This document shows positions 9,090-16,436 of a DNA stretch of 64,000 nucleotides, one piece after another; the first letter of the stretch is position 1, and each line of letters starts with the position of its first letter. The notes below the pieces were generated by a model. It was given only the letters and a program-made list of their open reading frames with translations, had not been told where the DNA came from and made no database searches. The stretch is taken from the NCBI RefSeq assembly GCF_000374585.1, contig NZ_KB894643.1:88773-152772 (forward strand). Reading direction: 5' to 3'. The position numbers and the translations under genes are program-made. This DNA comes from Phocaeicola barnesiae DSM 18169 = JCM 13652 (GTDB lineage: Bacteria; Bacteroidota; Bacteroidia; Bacteroidales; Bacteroidaceae).

Positions 9090-9116
9090 TTTGGTATGAA
9101 ATAAAAAGTATCTTTG
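9090..9116 (+). promoter_or_regulatory. Promoter of the 2-oxoacid:ferredoxin oxidoreductase operon
   Basis: TATCTTTG (9109-9116) is a perfect TAnnTTTG box. A TTTG at 9090-9093 is 15 bases upstream, shorter than the usual 19-21. The start codon of the first gene is 28 bases downstream. Confidence 0.6.
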
Positions 9117-9144
9117 CAATGATAGAAACGAGATACCTATACCC

Positions 9145-9423
9145 ATGAACAATAGATTTGAGGCAGTCAGAGATTTAATAAAGGAAGGACATACTCAAGA
9201 AGCTATCCTCCAATTAAATAAACTAATTTCTTTGGACCCAGATACAGCCGCCGAAGCCTATTATCTGCTCGGCAATGCGTACCGCAAGGAAGGTAACTGG
9301 CAGTATGCACTCAACAATTATCAGGAAGCAATCTGCCTGAACCCTGAAAGCCCCGCTCAAGAAGCCTACCGGATGGTAATGGATATCCTCAATTTTTATA
9401 ACAAAGACATGTTTAATCAATAA
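9145..9423 (+). CDS. Small tetratricopeptide-repeat protein
   Basis: A 92-residue soluble protein made of about two TPR units. The motif is visible as EAYYLLGNAYRKEGNWQYAL followed by NNYQEAICLNPESP, with the helical pair DLIKEGHTQEAILQLNKL before it. It is the first gene of the unit that encodes the 2-oxoacid:ferredoxin oxidoreductase subunits; the ferredoxin-like subunit starts 16 bases later. TPR proteins generally mediate protein-protein contacts, so an assembly or scaffolding role for the complex is a reasonable guess, but nothing in the sequence proves it. Confidence 0.8.
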   Translation: MNNRFEAVRDLIKEGHTQEAILQLNKLISLDPDTAAEAYYLLGNAYRKEGNWQYALNNYQEAICLNPESPAQEAYRMVMDILNFYNKDMFNQ

Positions 9424-9439
9424 AGAAAATATAAGGACT

Positions 9440-9670
9440 ATGGCTAAAATGAAAGGTGTGGTTGTAGTGAATACAGAGCGGTGCAAAGGTTGCAACTTAT
9501 GCGTAGTAGCTTGTCCGCTACACGTATTGGCTCTTACCCCGAAAGTAAACCAGAAAGGATATAACTATGTACAGCAGGTCGTAGAAGATACGTGCAACGG
9601 ATGTACATCGTGCGCCATTGTGTGCCCGGATGCATGTCTGACCGTGTACAGAGCAAAATGTGAAGAATAA
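9440..9670 (+). CDS. 2-oxoacid:ferredoxin oxidoreductase, 4Fe-4S (delta) subunit
   Basis: A 76-residue ferredoxin-type protein with two CxxCxxCxxxC(P) clusters: CKGCNLCVVACP near residues 15-26 and CNGCTSCAIVCP near residues 53-64. Each can bind one [4Fe-4S] cluster. In KorD/VorD/PorD-type enzymes this subunit passes electrons from the thiamine-bound intermediate to ferredoxin. It is followed by the alpha subunit gene, with 34 bases between stop and start. The assignment to the delta subunit rests on the operon context together with the motif pattern. Confidence 0.92.
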   Translation: MAKMKGVVVVNTERCKGCNLCVVACPLHVLALTPKVNQKGYNYVQQVVEDTCNGCTSCAIVCPDACLTVYRAKCEE

Positions 9671-9704
9671 AAACAAATGCTTAACAGCTATAAATAGACA
9701 AACT

Positions 9705-10784
9705 ATGGCAGAAGAAGTCGTTCTAATGAAAGGTAACGAAGCCATTGCCCATACGGCTATCCGTATCGGTGTAGACGGTTATTTCGGTTATCCTATCACT
9801 CCCCAATCTGAAGTATTGGAAACGCTTGCCGAACAGAAGCCATGGGAGACTACCGGTATGGTGGTGCTTCAGGCCGAAAGCGAAGTTGCAGCAATTAATA
9901 TGGTATATGGAGGTGCAGGTACCGGTAAAATGGTCATGACCTCCTCTTCCAGCCCGGGTGTCAGCCTGAAGCAGGAAGGTATTTCGTACATCGCAGGAGC
10001 AGAACTCCCCTGTCTGATTGTAAATGTCATGCGTGGAGGTCCTGGTCTGGGAACTATCCAGCCCAGTCAGGCCGATTATTTCCAGACAACCAAAGGCGGC
10101 GGACACGGTGACTATCACCTGATAGCATTGGCTCCCGCTTCCGTACAGGAAATGGCAGACTTTGTAGACCTGGGATTCCAACTGGCCTTCAAATACAGAA
10201 ATCCGGCCATCATTCTGGCAGACGGTGTCATTGGACAGATGATGGAAAAAGTAGTATTGCCGGCTCCCCGTCCGCGCCGTACGGAAGAAGAAATCATTGC
10301 ACAATGTCCATGGGCCGCTACCGGCCGGAAAGGACGTAAGCCGAATGTCATCACATCGCTGGAACTCGATCCGAGCATCATGGAACAACGTAACATCCAT
10401 CTGCAACAGAAATACGCAGAAATCCAGGAAAAGGAATGCCGTTACGAAGAACTGTGCTGCGAAGATGCCGAATACCTGATTGTAGCTTTCGGTTCCTGTG
10501 CACGTATTTCACAGAAAGCCATGGAACATGCCCGCGAAGAAGGTATCAAGGTGGGACTTTTCCGCCCGATTACCCTTTGGCCGTTCCCGTCGAAAGCCTT
10601 AAAGGAACGTGCTTCACAAGTGAAAGGTATCCTCACCGTAGAATTGAACAGCGGACAAATGATTGAAGATGTCCGTCTGGCTGTCAACTGTCAGATTCCG
10701 GTAGAGCACTTCGGACGTCTGGGAGGAATCGTACCCGATCCGGATGAAGTGATCGAAGCCATCAAGGAGAAACTGATTAAATAA
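9705..10784 (+). CDS. vorB: 2-oxoacid:ferredoxin oxidoreductase alpha subunit (VorB/KorA type)
   Basis: A 359-residue subunit of a multi-subunit 2-oxoacid:ferredoxin oxidoreductase, which converts a 2-oxoacid and CoA to acyl-CoA, CO2 and reduced ferredoxin. The N-terminal pyrimidine-binding domain starts VLMKGNEAIAHTAIRIG and continues with GYPITPQSEVLETLAE, diagnostic for this subunit. The central GGPGLGTIQPSQADYFQ and the C-terminal FRPITLWPFPSKAL are also family features. The start at 9705 (MAEEVVLMKGNEA) is chosen over an upstream ATG at 9660 that would overlap the ferredoxin gene and add an unconserved tail. Database pipelines usually name this subunit VorB (3-methyl-2-oxobutanoate), but 2-oxoglutarate is an equally possible substrate; the sequence does not decide. 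Confidence 0.92.
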   Translation: MAEEVVLMKGNEAIAHTAIRIGVDGYFGYPITPQSEVLETLAEQKPWETTGMVVLQAESEVAAINMVYGGAGTGKMVMTSSSSPGVSLKQEGISYIAGAELPCLIVNVMRGGPGLGTIQPSQADYFQTTKGGGHGDYHLIALAPASVQEMADFVDLGFQLAFKYRNPAIILADGVIGQMMEKVVLPAPRPRRTEEEIIAQCPWAATGRKGRKPNVITSLELDPSIMEQRNIHLQQKYAEIQEKECRYEELCCEDAEYLIVAFGSCARISQKAMEHAREEGIKVGLFRPITLWPFPSKALKERASQVKGILTVELNSGQMIEDVRLAVNCQIPVEHFGRLGGIVPDPDEVIEAIKEKLIK

Positions 10785-10793
10785 ACCGGAACC

Positions 10794-10970
10794 ATGGACC
10801 AGATAGACCGCATAAGAACCGTCCTGAACGTACTGTTCATGATTGGGGCCTTCATTTCCGTGATTCTTTATTTTACGGTAGGCGATGACAAAACCCTCTT
10901 TTTCTATGTATGTGGTGCCTCACTTTTTCTGAAAATGATGGAATTTGTCTTCCGCTTCTTTATACGTTAA
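10794..10970 (+). CDS. 58-residue membrane protein inside the oxidoreductase operon
   Basis: A short gene between the alpha and beta subunit genes, starting 9 bases after the alpha stop. The protein begins MDQIDRIRTVLNVLFMIGAF and ends FVFRFFIR. It has two hydrophobic stretches (about residues 11-28 and 36-48) separated by VGDDKTLFF, so it should form a small two-helix membrane hairpin with basic ends. It is not a known subunit of soluble 2-oxoacid:ferredoxin oxidoreductases. Its position suggests it is co-translated with them and could tether the complex to the membrane; that is inference. Tight spacing and an even codon pattern support it as a real gene. Confidence 0.75.
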   Translation: MDQIDRIRTVLNVLFMIGAFISVILYFTVGDDKTLFFYVCGASLFLKMMEFVFRFFIR

Positions 10971-10973
10971 AAC

Positions 10974-10979
10974 AGGAGG
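10974..10979 (+). promoter_or_regulatory. Strong Shine-Dalgarno sequence for the beta subunit
   Basis: AGGAGG lies 9 bases before the ATG at 10989. Good Shine-Dalgarno sequences are rare in Bacteroidetes, and I noticed no comparable one before the other genes of this window. It supports 10989 as the start and suggests high or independent translation of the beta subunit. Confidence 0.65.
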
Positions 10980-10988
10980 AAATAATTT

Positions 10989-11762
10989 ATGACGAAAGAA
11001 GATATCATGAAGCCCGAGAATCTGGTATACCAGAAACCTCGCCTTATGAACGATAATTCGATGCACTACTGTCCGGGATGCAGTCACGGCGTGGTGCACA
11101 AACTGATAGCCGAAGTCATCGATGAAATGGGTCTGACCGAGAAAGCTATCGGTATCAGTCCGGTAGGATGTGCCGTATTCATGTACAACTACCTGGATAT
11201 TGACTGCCAGGAAGCAGCACACGGACGTGCTCCTGCCTTGGCATCAGCCATCAAACGTCTGTGGCCGGACCGGTTGGTATTCACTTACCAAGGTGACGGA
11301 GACTTGGCTTGTATCGGTACAGCCGAATCCATCCATGCCTTGAACCGCGGAGAAAACATCACCATCATCTTCATCAACAATGCCATTTACGGTATGACCG
11401 GTGGACAGATGGCCCCTACCACCCTACTGGGCATGAAAACCGCGACCTGTCCGTACGGACGTATTCCGGAAATCCACGGATATCCGCTGAAAATGACCGA
11501 AATCGCCGCTACCCTGCAGGGCACCTGCTACGTTACCCGTCAGTCTGTACAGAACGTAGCTTCTATCCGCAAGGCCAAGAAAGCCATCCGCAAAGCTTTC
11601 GAATGTTCCATGCAGCAAAAAGGCTCCAGCCTGGTAGAAATCGTTTCCACCTGTAGCTCCGGATGGAAAATGACCCCGGAAAAGGCGAACAAATGGATGG
11701 AAGAAAACATGTTTCCTTTCTACCCGTTGGGCGATTTGAAGGACACAACAGACATCAAATAA
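10989..11762 (+). CDS. 2-oxoacid:ferredoxin oxidoreductase beta subunit (thiamine diphosphate-binding)
   Basis: A 257-residue subunit holding the thiamine diphosphate. The N-terminal HYCPGCSHGVVHKLIAE contains the CxxC-type family signature. The cofactor motif is GDGDLACIGTAE followed about 25 residues later by FINNAIYGMTGGQMAP, as in PorB/KorB/VorB. The length is standard for the beta subunit of a four-subunit enzyme. It is preceded by an unusually good Shine-Dalgarno sequence and followed 21 bases later by the gamma subunit. Together with the alpha, gamma and delta subunits it forms the complete catalytic complex in the cytoplasm. Confidence 0.93.
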   Translation: MTKEDIMKPENLVYQKPRLMNDNSMHYCPGCSHGVVHKLIAEVIDEMGLTEKAIGISPVGCAVFMYNYLDIDCQEAAHGRAPALASAIKRLWPDRLVFTYQGDGDLACIGTAESIHALNRGENITIIFINNAIYGMTGGQMAPTTLLGMKTATCPYGRIPEIHGYPLKMTEIAATLQGTCYVTRQSVQNVASIRKAKKAIRKAFECSMQQKGSSLVEIVSTCSSGWKMTPEKANKWMEENMFPFYPLGDLKDTTDIK

Positions 11763-11783
11763 GCAACCTAACTCCTATAGCGT

Positions 11784-12326
11784 ATGAAAGAAGAAATTAT
11801 TATAGCCGGATTCGGCGGACAAGGAGTCCTGTCTATGGGTAAGATTCTGGCGTATTCCGGACTGATGGAAGGAAAAGAAGTGACCTGGATGCCAGCATAC
11901 GGACCGGAACAGCGCGGCGGTACAGCCAATGTGACTGTCATCGTAAGTGATGAACGCATCTCTTCTCCGATTCTGAGCAAATACGATACCGCCATCATCC
12001 TGAACCAACCTTCACTGGCTAAATTCGAGAGTAAAATCAAGCCAGGAGGTGTCCTGATATACGACGGATACGGTATCATCAATCCGCCTACCCGGACAGA
12101 CATCAAGATATACCGTATCGATGCCATGGACGAAGCCAACGAACGGAAAATGGCCAAGACCTTCAACATGATTGTATTAGGTGGCCTTTTGAAGATTCGT
12201 CCCATCGTTTCCATTGAAAGCGTTGTCAAGGCATTGCGCAAGACTTTACCGGAACGCCATCATCACCTGATTCCGATGAACGAAGAAGCCATCAAAATCG
12301 GTATGGAAATCATCAAAGAAATCTGA
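11784..12326 (+). CDS. 2-oxoacid:ferredoxin oxidoreductase gamma subunit
   Basis: A 180-residue subunit of the PorG/KorC family. It opens IIIAGFGGQGVLSMGKILAY, the family's glycine-rich signature, then has WMPAYGPEQRGGTANV and ends in a helix with RHHHLIPMNEEAIKIG. It completes the alpha-beta-gamma-delta enzyme encoded in this operon. An intrinsic terminator lies 25 bases after the stop, so it is the last gene of the unit. Confidence 0.93.
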   Translation: MKEEIIIAGFGGQGVLSMGKILAYSGLMEGKEVTWMPAYGPEQRGGTANVTVIVSDERISSPILSKYDTAIILNQPSLAKFESKIKPGGVLIYDGYGIINPPTRTDIKIYRIDAMDEANERKMAKTFNMIVLGGLLKIRPIVSIESVVKALRKTLPERHHHLIPMNEEAIKIGMEIIKEI

Positions 12327-12350
12327 TACAGACTTCCAACTCACTTTTTC

Positions 12351-12384
12351 ATCCCGGCAGGAAACTTTCCTGTCGGGATTTATT
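12351..12384 (+). terminator. Intrinsic terminator of the oxidoreductase operon
   Basis: ATCCCGGCAGGAAA (12351-12364) pairs with TTTCCTGTCGGGAT (12366-12379) with one G-T wobble, followed by TTATTTTA. Confidence 0.85.
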
Positions 12385-12483
12385 TTACACTCATCCCCTC
12401 TATGTGAAGGGGTTACCGGCCGTCTGAAGCCATTAATCTGCAACATTCTTTTCCCAATCTGCATTTCGTCTCGTTTATTGTTG

Positions 12484-12491
12484 TATCTTTG
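12484..12491 (+). promoter_or_regulatory. -7 box immediately before the porin gene
   Basis: TATCTTTG is a perfect TAnnTTTG box only 5 bases before the porin ATG at 12497. If it is the active promoter, transcription would start at or within a few bases of the start codon, giving a leaderless or nearly leaderless mRNA. Confidence 0.55.
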
Positions 12492-12496
12492 CTTCC

Positions 12497-14590
12497 ATGA
12501 TACGAAAGATTTTTATACTGACTCTACTGATAGTTCTGTGCAACCATACATTCGGACAGAACACGATAAGCCAATTCGGGACTTCTGCTTCCGGAGCAGA
12601 CTCCAACCGTTACGACCGGAACGGGAATCCGATAGACACAACGGCCGTAAACGATGCAAGTACAATTCCCATCGGATTGTATTCTTGGAAAGTAGACGAG
12701 CGATTGGGAAACATCACTGAGACCCCAATCGATACCATTACACATGCGTTCCAGAACACCAACGATACCGGAGGACCGACAGGACATTACACCTATCTGG
12801 GTAACTTGGGTGCCCCACGTATTTCGCATGTATTCTTCGAGCGTAAAAGTGCTTCACAAGAGTTCTTCACCGACCCGTACGACTTTACAGTAAAAGGTGC
12901 CAGTGACGTAGTATATACCAACACCAAATCTCCTTTTACCAACCTGACGTATTACAAACAAGGCGACGGACGATATGGAGAAGAACGTTTTAAGGCCTAT
13001 TTCGCCGTAAATGTGAACAAGCGCTTAGGTTTCGGCTTCGACATCGACTATACGTATGGCCGTGGAAAGTACGCCAACCAGTCCACAGCCCTGTTCAACG
13101 GCAATCTGTTCGCCTATTATCAGGGAGACAAGTATAACATGTACTTTAACTTCATTAACGACAACCTGAAAGTAGCCGAAAACGGTGGTCTGTCCGATGA
13201 CCGTTATGTAACCCACCCATTGGATATGAACGAAGGCAAGAAATCATACAATACCTACGACATGCCGACCAACTTGAGTGATATCTGGAATCACAATACG
13301 GGTTATCATGCGTTCCTGACCCAACGATACAACTTAGGATTCTATGAAGACGTACAGGAAGAAAACGATACCATCAGCAAGAAAGTTTTCGTCCCTGTAA
13401 CCAGTTTCATCCATACCATCAAAATTGACCACAACCGCAGAAAATACATTTCGTATGATGACGCCCAAAACCAAGACTATTTTCTCAACAATTATTTAGG
13501 GACCGATTCGACGGATGTTACCCAATACCTGTCCATCAAAAATACTGTAGGTATTTCATTGAGAGAGGGATTCAACAAATGGGCCAAAGCCGGTCTGACC
13601 GCTTTTGCTACGTTCGAACACAGACGTTTTACACTGACAGACACCGTTCCCGGTCAACCGGAAGCACGGATGCCGATTGACTACAAGGAAAACGTACTTT
13701 CCGTAGGAGGACAACTCATCAAGGAACAAGGACGTATGTTGCACTATAACGTATTGGGAGAAATAGCTTTGGTAGGTGAAGACATCGGCCAGTTCACGAT
13801 AGAAGGAAAAGGCGACCTCAACTTCCGCCTGTTCAATGATACCGTCCGACTGGATGCAAACGCCTATATCAAGAATGAACAGCCGATATTCTATTTCCGC
13901 CATTTCCATTCGAAACACTATTGGTGGGACAACAACGACCTTTCCAAGATTATGCGAACCCGCGTACAAGGAAAACTGACCATCGACCGTTGGAAAACCC
14001 AATTATCTGCCGGGGTAGAAAACATCAAGAACTACACATACCTCGACAATGCCTCTGTAATAGCTACAGAAGCGACGGAGACAACACCTGCTACCTATAA
14101 GAACAATGTAGTAGTCAGACAACAATCGGATAATATTCAGGTATTCAGCGCTACACTGAAACAGGATTTCAAACTGGGCATCCTGCATCTGGACAATGAA
14201 GTGACTTACCAGAAATCGAGTGACAATAACGTACTCCCCCTACCGGAGCTGGTACTGTATCATAACCTTTATCTGGAGTTTGCGCTGGCTAAAAAAGTCT
14301 TGAACATCGAGATGGGTGCTGACGTACGTTATTTCACCCAATACTATGCTCCCGACTATGCTCCGGCCATCGGACAATTCTATGTACAGAATCCGGAGAC
14401 ACGCTATAAACTGGGAGGCTATCCGCTTGTGAACGGTTACATCAACCTGCATCTGAAACGTACCCGCATCTTTGTACAGATGTATAACCTGATTCAAGGG
14501 ACCGGAGAAAAGAGCTACTTCCTGGCTCCACACTATCCGTTAAACCCACGTATCCTGAAGCTCGGAATCTCCTGGAATTTCTTTGATTAA
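12497..14590 (+). CDS. Putative outer-membrane porin (Porin_10-like)
   Basis: A 697-residue exported beta-barrel protein. The signal peptide is clear (hydrophobic residues 5-18, cleavage near TFGQN). The region about 60-150 has the family's YLGNLGAPRISHVFFERK, in which the protein describes a loop before the barrel. The rest alternates aromatic and polar residues in strand-like stretches (FGFDIDYTYGRGKY; YKLGGYPLVNGYINLHLK), and the C-terminus ends SWNFFD, aromatic as outer-membrane proteins require. I assign it to the putative porin family (Porin_10) common in Bacteroidetes. The transported solute is unknown. It is followed only 4 bases later by a solute-binding protein gene, so uptake of a small molecule is a plausible joint role. 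Confidence 0.8.
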   Translation: MIRKIFILTLLIVLCNHTFGQNTISQFGTSASGADSNRYDRNGNPIDTTAVNDASTIPIGLYSWKVDERLGNITETPIDTITHAFQNTNDTGGPTGHYTYLGNLGAPRISHVFFERKSASQEFFTDPYDFTVKGASDVVYTNTKSPFTNLTYYKQGDGRYGEERFKAYFAVNVNKRLGFGFDIDYTYGRGKYANQSTALFNGNLFAYYQGDKYNMYFNFINDNLKVAENGGLSDDRYVTHPLDMNEGKKSYNTYDMPTNLSDIWNHNTGYHAFLTQRYNLGFYEDVQEENDTISKKVFVPVTSFIHTIKIDHNRRKYISYDDAQNQDYFLNNYLGTDSTDVTQYLSIKNTVGISLREGFNKWAKAGLTAFATFEHRRFTLTDTVPGQPEARMPIDYKENVLSVGGQLIKEQGRMLHYNVLGEIALVGEDIGQFTIEGKGDLNFRLFNDTVRLDANAYIKNEQPIFYFRHFHSKHYWWDNNDLSKIMRTRVQGKLTIDRWKTQLSAGVENIKNYTYLDNASVIATEATETTPATYKNNVVVRQQSDNIQVFSATLKQDFKLGILHLDNEVTYQKSSDNNVLPLPELVLYHNLYLEFALAKKVLNIEMGADVRYFTQYYAPDYAPAIGQFYVQNPETRYKLGGYPLVNGYINLHLKRTRIFVQMYNLIQGTGEKSYFLAPHYPLNPRILKLGISWNFFD

Positions 14591-14594
14591 AGTC

Positions 14595-15422
14595 ATGAAA
14601 CGGAAAAGATTTCATTATTTGTTGGGAAGTATTGCCCTTGTAGCGATTCTGATCGGAGTCAACACCCATCGAGGACCTACAGTTGTTTCTCCTTCCTTTA
14701 CCCCCCGCGATTACACCGAAATCCGGGAGTCAGGAACCCTGCGTGCGGTAACCGAATACAACCGGCTCAGCTTTCATGCAGGGAAAGATACACTGACAGG
14801 ATTCGATTTGGAACTCCTCCAGAAATTCGCACAAGAAAAGGGGTTGAAGCTGGAAGTCACCCCCGAAATGAGCTATGAAAAAAGAATAAAAGGATTGCAG
14901 GAAGGCCGCTACGACCTGATAGCCACGGGTACCGTTGTAACCAGCAGCCTGAAAGACTCACTGCTTTTCACCCACCCGCTGCTACTCAGCAAACAAGTAT
15001 TGGTACAGCGGAAAAAGGAAGAAGGGAAAGACAGCCTGTACATCGGCAACCAGCTGGAACTGGCTCATAAGACCCTCCACCTGGTCAGTCATTCGCCGGC
15101 GCTAATCCGTATCCACAACCTCATCAACGAGATAGCCGACACCATTTATGTCCGTGAAATCGACAAATACGGTCCAGAACAACTGTTAGCCATGGTATCT
15201 GAAGGCGAGATAGACTATGCCGTCTGCGATGAGAGCCTGGCCAAAGCCTCTGTGAAAGATTATCCCAACCTTGACATCAGCAAAAGCATCAGCTTTACGC
15301 AATTCTATGCGTGGGGTATCGGCAAGCACTCTCCAGACTTACGCGATACCTTGAATGTATGGTTGGAGCAATACCTGAAAACCAAAAGCTATCAGAAACT
15401 CTATAAAAAATATTTCAACTAA
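14595..15422 (+). CDS. Periplasmic solute-binding protein (SBP_bac_3, MltF-like N-domain)
   Basis: A 275-residue protein of the bacterial extracellular solute-binding family 3. An upstream in-frame TTG at 14583 overlaps the porin stop; the ATG at 14595 is preferred and gives a signal/anchor (KRKRFHYLLGSIALVAILIG). The domain covers about residues 45-275: SGTLRAVTEYNRLSF, GFDLELLQKFAQEKGL, then LQEGRYDLIATGTVVTSSL. This resembles the N-terminal half of membrane-bound lytic transglycosylase F, but the transglycosylase domain is absent, so it is probably a binding protein only. No ABC permease or ATPase is encoded nearby. It lies in a tight co-directional set with the porin before it and a Gfo/Idh oxidoreductase 14 bases after. 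Confidence 0.8.
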   Translation: MKRKRFHYLLGSIALVAILIGVNTHRGPTVVSPSFTPRDYTEIRESGTLRAVTEYNRLSFHAGKDTLTGFDLELLQKFAQEKGLKLEVTPEMSYEKRIKGLQEGRYDLIATGTVVTSSLKDSLLFTHPLLLSKQVLVQRKKEEGKDSLYIGNQLELAHKTLHLVSHSPALIRIHNLINEIADTIYVREIDKYGPEQLLAMVSEGEIDYAVCDESLAKASVKDYPNLDISKSISFTQFYAWGIGKHSPDLRDTLNVWLEQYLKTKSYQKLYKKYFN

Positions 15423-15436
15423 ATAATCCCTGAACG

Positions 15437-16426
15437 ATGATGAAACTGAAAGAAGTACGGTGGGGATTCATCGGTTGCGGTGAAGTCACCGAGAAAAAAA
15501 GTGGTCCCGCCTTCAATATGATTGAAGGCTCCAAGGTAGTAGCCGTCATGAGCCGTGACGAAGAAAAAGTCAAATCGTATGCTATCCGTCATAACATACC
15601 GAACTGGTATACCGATGCCCAAGAGCTTATCGGCGATGAAAACGTAAATGCCATTTACATCGCTACCCCTCCCTCTTCACACGCAACTTTTGCCATTATG
15701 GCCATGAAAGCCGGGAAACCGGTTTATATCGAAAAACCGATGGCCGCCAGTTACGAGGACTGTGCCCGCATTAACCGTATTTCACAGGAAACCGGAGTGC
15801 CCTGTTTTGTGGCTTACTACCGTCGGTATTTACCGTATTTCCAGAAAGTACGCCAACTGGTGGAAGAAGGAGAAATCGGAAATGTCATCAACGTACAGAT
15901 ACGTTTTGCACAACCTCCACGTAACCTGGACTATAACAGCAAGAACCTGCCCTGGCGCGTGCAACCCGACATTGCAGGAGGCGGCTATTTCTATGACCTG
16001 GCTCCTCATCAGCTGGATTTGCTCCAGGATATGTTCGGCTGTATCCTCGAAGCCGAAGGATATAAAAGCAACCGGGGCGGACTTTACGAAGCCGAAGACA
16101 CCATCAGTGCCTGTTTCAAATTCGAATCCGGGCTGCCCGGCTCAGGCTCATGGTGTTTCGTGGCCCACGAATCGGCCAAAGAAGACCGTATCGAAATCAT
16201 CGGTGACAAAGGAATGATCTGCTTCTCCGTATTCACCTACGAACCTATCGGCCTGCACACCGAACGGGGAAGAGAAGAAATCCTGCCACCGAATCCGCCA
16301 CACGTACAGCTTCCGCTCATCCAGACGATAGTAGAGCACCTGCAAGGGAAAGCCATCTGCACCTGTGACGGCATCAGTGCAACCCCCACCAACTGGGTCA
16401 TGGACCGTATCCTAAACAAACTTTAA
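15437..16426 (+). CDS. Gfo/Idh/MocA-family NAD(P)-dependent oxidoreductase
   Basis: A 329-residue sugar-type oxidoreductase. The N-terminal Rossmann fold has WGFIGCGEVTEKKSGPA (GxGxxx dinucleotide motif). The EKP signature of the family is present as PVYIEKPMAASYEDC near residue 100. The C-terminal alpha/beta domain has AGGGYFYDLAPHQLDLLQ, which carries the conserved aspartate and histidine (DxxxH). Substrates in the family are sugars, inositols or related polyols; the specific one cannot be read here. It lies 14 bases after the binding-protein gene and 10 before the DUF4421 gene. Confidence 0.9.
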   Translation: MMKLKEVRWGFIGCGEVTEKKSGPAFNMIEGSKVVAVMSRDEEKVKSYAIRHNIPNWYTDAQELIGDENVNAIYIATPPSSHATFAIMAMKAGKPVYIEKPMAASYEDCARINRISQETGVPCFVAYYRRYLPYFQKVRQLVEEGEIGNVINVQIRFAQPPRNLDYNSKNLPWRVQPDIAGGGYFYDLAPHQLDLLQDMFGCILEAEGYKSNRGGLYEAEDTISACFKFESGLPGSGSWCFVAHESAKEDRIEIIGDKGMICFSVFTYEPIGLHTERGREEILPPNPPHVQLPLIQTIVEHLQGKAICTCDGISATPTNWVMDRILNKL

Positions 16427-16436
16427 GCCATCTCTT

